NCBI GenBank assembly: GCA_047967505.1
Contig: CM106540.1
Source: Dipteris shenzhenensis
Taxonomy: Eukaryota > Polypodiophyta > Polypodiopsida > Gleicheniales
DNA: 64,000 nt
Reading direction: 5' to 3' (one strand)
Shown: piece by piece, positions 58,700 to 64,000 of the stretch
How positions within the stretch are numbered: the first letter of the stretch is position 1
Layout of the letters: each line of letters begins with the position of its first letter
Notes under the pieces: model-generated
Told to the model about the DNA's origin: nothing
What the model saw: only the letters and a program-made list of their open reading frames with translations
Databases searched by the model: none
Position numbers and translations under genes: made by a program

Positions 58700-58979
58700 T
58701 GTTGGAGATATCATAGCCAAAGAGTGTGGTGATGTGATGTGTTAGTGTGTCGTACTAGGTGATCTAGTACTAGTTCATGTGTGTGAGTCATGTGTGAGTG
58801 CCACGTGTCATTATGGAAATTATCCCATATGCACTAGGTGCTAGTGTGAGTGAGTAGCCTATATAAGACTTGTACTTCTCATGATTATGAATAAGATAGC
58901 CTTTCATTATGTTTTCATTCATGTATCATTTCCTCACACCCTAACCTTTTCTCCCTCTCTCTCCACCATGTTTCTAATA
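58700..58979 (+). repeat. 3' LTR
   Basis: Diverged copy of the 5' LTR, about 96% identical by eye, starting right after the polypurine run. The end reads TTTCTAATA. Confidence 0.92.
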
Positions 58980-58984
58980 GAAAT

Positions 58985-59345
58985 TGTGCACATCCAACTC
59001 GCTAGCGTGCAACTCAAGGCAACGGAGAGAGGGTGGAGAGGCGGGCCAGTCTTGCTCCCCGAAAGAGGGGAGGGAACCAAGAATAGTCGAGGGAGAGGGA
59101 TCGAGTGGGCGCAAGGATGGGGACGGCATAGGGTCGAGTGGGCAAAGGCAAAGGGTTTGGTAACAAAGGGCATAGAGGCTAGGATGGTGATGATTGGGGG
59201 GTAGGATGGAGGGATGGACCTCTTGCACGGAAGCTATCTGAACTTGTGTTGGCAGAACCTGCCATGTGTGTTGAGGCAATTTGTGGTGGAAGACGGAAGA
59301 GCTCCTCCCTCTACGGGAAAATCAGTTGCTTGAAGTGAGACACCT
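58985..59345. other. Stretch between LTR element and LINE ORF1
   Basis: G-rich with gaggg runs on the plus strand. A minus-strand Pro/Leu-rich frame (58974-59279) may be the degraded C-terminal part of the LINE ORF1 that ends here, but no motif supports this. Confidence 0.35.
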
Positions 59346-60191
59346 CTAGTTGCCTTCTCTTTGAGAAGGCCTCTGGTTGAGATTCCATCCTCGCCTGCAT
59401 CGCTTACGAGCCCATCTCCTCCAGTTCCTTGTTGGGTGCTTTGTTGAATCCCTTGCTCTCCACCCTAGTCCGAACCCCCTCCTAAGGGGAGACCCATGGG
59501 ATTTGCGATTGAAAAGGTTATGGCTCTCGACTATGGGGGGAAGGGGGGTCCAATTGACTTCTTGTTCATGGTATGAGAGACCCTGAGAGGCAAGAGGAGG
59601 GACCCGTGAAGCATGAGCGAGCCCTAGCCAAGTGCCCATCTATCTACACCTCAAGCACTACCCTAGTAGACCTGAAACCTAGACCCTCTAAACCTCCCAC
59701 CACGGTCTCTAGAAGTACCTCCTTTGATAGGATATATGGATCATATATAATCAACATCTTTGGGACTTCGTTGTCGGAGAGTATTGAGGTTGTTTTGGTC
59801 GATATCTTGAGTACAGTGCCAAAATAGGCCCCAATAGAAGACACGATGGACTTATCCTCTTGGTGGAGGCTTGGGAAGTACAGTGTAATGGGATACATCG
59901 GTACATGATGTGTTGTCTTCATATCATCCACTGTGAAATCGTGGTAGCACACGATGAAGAAGACCAGATGTGATCCGAGGTCAACTCGAATCTGCTCCAC
60001 AAGGCTTGAGTGGTGTCCAAGAAGGTTTGGTGGAATAGAAGCACCCCCTCCCATGAATCGTAACGTCCTGAATGGGTTCTTCTTCCGAGGCTAGACTCAT
60101 CAAGACCTAGTCTCAAACCTATCTGTGGAGTAAGGCCAACAATGCGCTCCACCACTGCTTGATCCTGAAGCGGAAGGATAGCTTTCCACAC
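59346..60191 (-). pseudogene. LINE ORF1-like, homologous to 45.2-46.3 kb
   Basis: The minus strand gives 'VVERIVGLTPQIGLRLGL', 'GRYDSWEGVLLFHQTFLDTT', then in the next frame 'HLVFFIVCYHDF', 'YPITLYFPSLHQEDKSIVSS' and 'YFGTVLKI', and at 59.6 kb a basic region ('NRKSHGSPLRRGFGLGWRAR'). The order and spacing match the plus-strand copy at 45.2-46.3 kb. It is a DUF4283-type RNA-binding first ORF of a plant LINE. A frame change near 59.95 kb and stops break it. Confidence 0.5.
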
Positions 60192-60486
60192 CCGTTGTTG
60201 GTCCTCTTGGGAAGTGTAAATGATGAAAGTTATTGTTGTTATTATCTTTCAGTTTATGGTTCTAAACTTCAAGAGTTAATTGAATAAATCTCTACAAACA
60301 CACTCCCGCTAAAGCATTGACTCTGATAATCCCATAATTTTTTAGATTGTTGTTTTTTTGTATAGATGTAGGACCCAAGTACCCACCTCATGCAGCCTCA
60401 AATGCCCCTCCTTTGCATTCGCCCCTCCCTTTCAACATACATACATACGTACATACGTACATATACACACACGCTCTTTTTTATTT
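60192..60486. other. Short unassigned stretch
   Basis: AT-rich sequence ending in catacatacgtacata steps. Nothing coding is recognised. Confidence 0.4.
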
Positions 60487-60905
60487 TTGCGAAATCCATG
60501 TATGTCTATATTACAAGAAGCAGTCCCCAAAGAGAGGTCATGCAATTACAATCAAAAGATTTCAGTGTAAGACAAGTAAACAAAGTAATCTATCTAATGA
60601 ACACACAGACAATCATAGAAGCCTAAGTGACATCCGGGGACTGGAAGTAGTGAAACACACACACACGTGTGCGTGTGTGTGTGTGTCTGTATTTTTGTGA
60701 AATCCATGTATGTCTATATTACAAGAAGCAGTCCCCAAAGAGAGGTCATGCAATTACAATCAAAAGATTTCAGTGTAGACAAGTAAACAAAGTAATCTAT
60801 CTAACGAACACAGAAACAATCATAGAAAGGTTGCCTAAGTGACATCCTGGGACTGGAAGTAATGAAACACACACACACACACATGTGTGTGTGTGTGTGT
60901 GTGTG
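60487..60905. repeat. Tandem ~206-bp duplication ending in CA/TG palindromes
   Basis: The unit starting gaaatccatgtatgtctata occurs at about 60490 and 60699, nearly identical through 'cctaagtgacatcc'. Each copy ends in a (CA)n-cgtgtg/catgtg-(TG)n palindrome (60657-60685 and 60868-60905). The second is followed by (GA)n (60917-60948) and a catacata/cgtacgta run to about 61010. Confidence 0.92.
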
Positions 60906-60911
60906 TTGATA

Positions 60912-60951
<40 letters not shown>

Positions 60952-61301
60952 ACATACATACATACATGCATACGTACGTACGTACATACATATATATGTA
61001 TGTATATATAGCTCCTTTTTTCACGATCATATTGTGTCTTCAGTCACACTTACGTGCTTGAATGATAGTAGGGCCTATGTTTTGCTCACGTGACCTTTCC
61101 CAATTCCATGCTTTCTTGCTTTCAAAATCTCATTCCATTTCATCGTTTCCCCCGCAATCACATAACTATGCTTCAATGGCAACACCTATTTTGTTTCTAT
61201 AATGTAGGCATTGGCGTAGTGAGTAAAAACTACATATTGCAAACTCTTCAATCCATACATTTGCTTAAGCCTCCCAATTACTAAGGATAAAAAGATATGA
61301 C

Positions 61302-61395
61302 CTGAGGTATGAACAGCAACTTCACGATCACGTTTGACTGTACCAGTGTCTGGATCGTTGAAAACTCTCACCTCTAAGTCTCCTTCCACATATAC
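61302..61395 (-). pseudogene. Exon resembling plant mitochondrial SSB, C-terminal part
   Basis: The minus strand reads 'VYVEGDLEVRVFNDPDTG' and 'VKRDREVAV', close to the VYVEGDIETRVYND strand of plant organellar single-stranded DNA-binding proteins, which coat ssDNA through an OB fold. It is bounded by a possible acceptor (gcatgcag) and donor (cctcag/gtcata). A second splice-flanked segment lies upstream at about 61761-61802 (acceptor tttttctcctcccttag, donor agacag/gtattc) reading 'LRYPIKAYNLMKT'. The phases of the two do not join cleanly. No other exon is found. It may be a fragment of a host gene or a captured exon. Confidence 0.35.
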
Positions 61396-61619
61396 CTGCA
61401 TGCTGCACAAGCAACCACGAAACTTTGTAATTACTACTTTTATTGACCTACAGCTCCAATGTTCTCTTTAACAGCATCAAAATTAAAGCATGTAGACCTT
61501 GGCACTACTTAGCAAGGTGACAAGTATACATTCATAAGACTAGAATGTATCCAATATCACAAACTGAAATGTTTTTTAAAAGAGCCATGTATCCATATGT
61601 ACATAGATATATATGCATG

Positions 61620-61622
<3 letters not shown>

Positions 61623-61679
<57 letters not shown>
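61623..61679. repeat. Pure (GT)n microsatellite
   Basis: A run of about 28 GT units without interruption, flanked by catgcatg on the left. Confidence 0.97.
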
Positions 61680-61680
<1 letters not shown>

Positions 61681-61849
61681 TGAGAGAGACAGGAAAGGAA
61701 AGGAAATAACCCTGCTGGTCGACTATATCTCCCACAAAATGAATACCTGTCTTCATTAGATTATAAGCCTTGATGGGATACCGCAAGGCTAAGGGAGGAG
61801 AAAAAACTGCACTCCAATGTAGACATGGGTCTATCATGGGCTCTGTTCG

Positions 61850-62491
61850 GTGCCATGGATTCATGATCATGGTAATCGACTCTGGCATCTTTCAAAGCCT
61901 TTGATTTGGTGGCAACGAACTCTCGAATCTCTTTGGAAAAGTTCTTTGCCGCTCAAACGCCTTTTCCTCTGGCGTTGTTTGGTTGGAGCTCTACCGGTGG
62001 GCACTACTTTGGCTCGTCGCGGCATTGCTTCTTCTCGATGTCAGCGTTGTGCTTCTTCATTGGAGACCATCCCACATTTATTATGGTCGTGCTCCACCTC
62101 TAGGGATCTTATTCATCGGATTTCGCACTGTCTCGGCTCCGATTTCCTTCGGTGGTTTTTGGCCGCTTCTATTGGATCTTTGGTTGCACCCCTCCCCGAC
62201 TTCGCTCGTTTGCCTTGTTCCTCGCCTGGGTCCGTTTCTGGTCATTATGGAGCATTTGGTTGCAGAGGACTCATCTATCATTTGGCTCTGGTTCCTTTGA
62301 TCCATTTTATTTCTTTCGAGGATCCCTTCGTCAGTCACTCTATGATTGTATTCAACAGGAAGATCTGGATACTTTGGTCTTGGATGTTTTTTTCCACTGC
62401 TTTTGACTTTCAAAGGTTGACTCCATCACGGAGTTCACCTTCTGTATTACATAGTCTTTGATAATTTAAGCTGTGGTTTTACAAAAAAAAA
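61850..62491 (+). pseudogene. LINE 3' end: RT zinc-binding domain and A-tail
   Basis: A 203-codon open frame (61850-62461) contains the zf-RVT domain: 'LWKSSLPLKRLFLWRCLVGA', 'LPVGTTLARRG', and the zinc ligands C-x2-C...H in 'CQRCASSLETIPHLLWSC'. It ends with 'STAFDFQRLTPS' before the stop. The sequence then runs to ttttacaaaaaaaaaa at 62480-62491, a LINE poly(A) tail. The rest of the RT is absent, so the copy is 5'-truncated at about 61.85 kb, next to the SSB-like exon. Absence of internal stops suggests recent insertion. A (TG)n follows the tail. Confidence 0.8.
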
Positions 62492-63199
62492 AGTGTGTGT
62501 GGTGAGAGAGAGAGGTGGTGTGTGTGTGTATGTGTGTGGTGGTGTATGAGAGAGAGAGAGGACTTGCAGCCCTTGCTCCAGCCTTCCCATCAGCTCCCTA
62601 GCCTCTTCAGACCAGCCCGTTTGCCTCAGCTACCTGCTGCGCCATATATGAGTACAAAAAACGGTGTTTTGGGGCATTAATTACCTGCCGTACAGCCTAC
62701 CATAGCTCCGTACAGTTTCCGTACAGGTGTACGGACCTGTACAGCCTGTCCCACCCTGCTCAGGCTGCTGCTGCCAGTTGATTCCCTGCTCCTGGGTCGC
62801 TTTTGTGCAGGGTTTTGCTCACAGACTGCATCTATACGTTGGTTTTGAGGGCTCTCGCTTCGCCTTTCTCTCCTATTTGGTTTCTGGGTCCTCTATACTC
62901 TTTCCATCGCCAGAATCTCCCTTCTTTTTCTGAAATATAGTTCATCTTGGAACTTTTAATGGTTTTTTTTCTCTTTTTATTCTACAGAACTTGTATTTTC
63001 TTCTCTCTAAATCCCTAAATCTCTCTTTCCCCTTCTTCCATAGACCTTTTGGTCTCCCGTGGACATTAATAGACTCTCTCTCTCTCCTTGCAAATACACT
63101 ATTTTCTTCTTCTTTGTGGGCTGTTTTTTTGGGACTGTTTTTTCTCTATTATCACTTTATAGGTACCCCCCTTTTTGGGTTCCTTCTTCTTCAGAAGAC
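62492..63199. other. Low-complexity and 5' untranslated-like stretch
   Basis: TG/GA runs (62492-62560) are followed by a GC-balanced segment with repeated 'ccgtacagcctaccata' and 'gtacaggtgtacgg' phrases near 62690-62745. A T/C-rich segment (62950-63180) leads to the next LINE ORF and may be its 5' untranslated region. Confidence 0.4.
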
Positions 63200-64000
63200 A
63201 TGGCTGAATACTCTTATGAAAAAACTTTTCAAAAGGATCGATCGGTTCAATGCAAAAAGCAAAAGCAAGCTGAGGGTCAGCATGACCCAGTGCATGATTC
63301 TGTTGAAGCACAACTGGTTTATGATGTCATGCATGAAGGGTTTGCAGACACAAGGAAAGAGTGAAAAGACTCTGTTCCATCGGTTGGTCTCATGGTTGAA
63401 GTGGATGAAATTGTGGATCCAGTTAGAGAATATGCCAAAAATGCAATTATTTTATTTTTCCCAGGTCGGATGCCACTTGCTACAAAGGTAGGCAACTGGT
63501 TGACCCGCACACTGGCTGGCTCGTTTGTTCGGAAGGTACACTATGCAGTCAAAGGTTTTTTTGAGGTCATTATGGTAGATGAGATTCACAGACAAATGCT
63601 TTTGGAACATTCGCCACTCTTTTTTGGATAGCAAATGGTGCACGTTTTGCCATGGTCTCCCACAAGGGATTTTCAGGTTTTGATCCGACACAAATGTCCG
63701 GTCTAGGTTGAAGTTGTAGACTTCTTGCAATGCATGGCTTCACTCTTGCCTAAAATTGCAGCAACTTTAGGCAAAGTGGTTTGCCCACCATTGCCTAACG
63801 GCAACTCTAATCGATTTTGCATTCTTTGGGATACTAATAATGCCACACCATAGTCTTATGGTCTAGGTTGAAGTTGTAGACTTCTTGCAATGCATGGCTT
63901 CACTCTTGCCTAAAATTGCAGCAACTTTAGGCAAAGTGGTTTGCCCACCATTGCCTAACGGCAACTCTAATCGATTTTGCATTCTTTGGGATACTAATAA
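63200..64000 (+). pseudogene. LINE ORF1 with DUF4283-type domain, runs off the window
   Basis: From an ATG at 63200 one frame can be followed to about 63840 with in-frame stops at 63362, 63629 and 63704. The N-terminal 60 residues are charged. The DUF4283-like fold follows: 'ATKVGNWLTRTLAGSF', 'VKGFFEVIMVDE', 'HSPLFFG', 'VHVLPWSP', then 'KIAATLGKVVCPPLP', the ALGKP-like segment. Relatives have Trp in the 'PVWV' motif where 63704 has TAG, fitting TGG to TAG. The 160-bp duplication then shifts the frame. The zinc knuckle and ORF2 lie beyond the window, if present. Confidence 0.65.
63701..64000. repeat. 160-bp tandem duplication at the window edge
   Basis: The unit starting gtctaggttgaagttgtaga at 63701 repeats at 63861. 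The 140 bp available of the second copy are identical to the first by eye. The array may continue outside the window. It lies inside the LINE ORF1 region and is not a multiple of three. Confidence 0.97.

Larger units (their letters stand above)
56862..58979 (+). mobile_element. Small LTR retrotransposon with truncated gag
   Basis: LTRs of 280 bp (56862-57141 and 58700-58979) enclose a 1,558-bp interior. They differ by about ten substitutions and two 2-bp indels, so the insertion is older than the one at 30.0 kb. Flanks are GAAAC (56857-56861) and GAAAT (58980-58984), a 5-bp duplication with one C-to-T change. The last base pair of the 3' LTR is TA instead of CA. The iMet primer site (TGGTATCAGAGC, 57142) and a polypurine run (ggaagggggg, 58690-58699) are in place. 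There is no pol. The element resembles TR-GAG/TRIM-type non-autonomous elements. Confidence 0.92.

Overview
The window looks like nuclear DNA from a large, transposon-rich land plant genome. The signs are Ty1/copia, Ty3/gypsy, L1-type LINE, CACTA and small non-autonomous LTR elements nested in one another, plant-type introns in the CACTA genes, and long CA/TG, GA/CT and TA microsatellites. I cannot name the species. A fern or other large-genome plant is plausible, but that is an inference from style only. No intact host gene is visible. The only host-like coding fragment I would defend is one exon resembling the organellar single-stranded DNA-binding protein (about 61.3-61.4 kb, minus).

Layout. 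0-3.4 kb: AT-rich sequence, a MULE-type transposase exon remnant (2.3-2.5 kb) and pure CT/TA/CA microsatellites. 3.4-8.08 kb: 5' part of a decayed Ty3/gypsy element with a tRNA-Asp-type primer site and a gag with several zinc knuckles. 8.08-8.47 kb: 3' end of a copia element (minus). 8.5-10.9 kb: 3' half of a LINE (plus). 11.3-14.45 kb: a 1.5-kb unit present twice in tandem. 16.7-24.4 kb: a complete but inactivated CACTA element with matched ends, a CAT target duplication and two divergent genes. 28.1-28.3 kb: GA arrays. 28.8-35.7 kb: a LINE split by minisatellites and by a young 2.66-kb LTR element (30,005-32,663) whose LTRs look identical. 35.7-36.1 kb: gypsy integrase scrap (minus). 36.7-39.97 kb: short decayed copia element (minus). 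43.3-43.6 and 54.8-55.1 kb: two diverged copies of an unrecognised coding repeat. 45.2-46.3 kb: LINE ORF1 (plus). 47.3-53.28 kb: copia gag-pol with 5' LTR (minus), carrying a hAT-like non-autonomous element (52,053-52,923) in its leader. 53.3-54.7 kb: LINE endonuclease scrap and the 3' end of a second copia element. 56.2-56.8 kb: LINE endonuclease (minus). 56.86-58.98 kb: second small LTR element with a truncated gag. 59.3-60.2 kb: LINE ORF1 (minus). 61.85-62.49 kb: LINE 3' end. 63.2-64.0 kb: another LINE ORF1 containing a 160-bp tandem duplication that runs off the window.

How it fits together. The window is mainly a history of insertions. Almost all coding units carry stops, and where the ancestral codon can be guessed the change is C-to-T or G-to-A (CAG to TAG, CGA to TGA, TGG to TAG), as expected from long cytosine methylation. 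The elements most likely to have moved recently are the 30.0-32.66 kb LTR element (identical LTRs and TSD) and, less recently, the 56.86-58.98 kb one. Both depend on enzymes from elsewhere. The CACTA element holds a transposase gene and a second gene read divergently from a centre that carries the same repeats as its ends.
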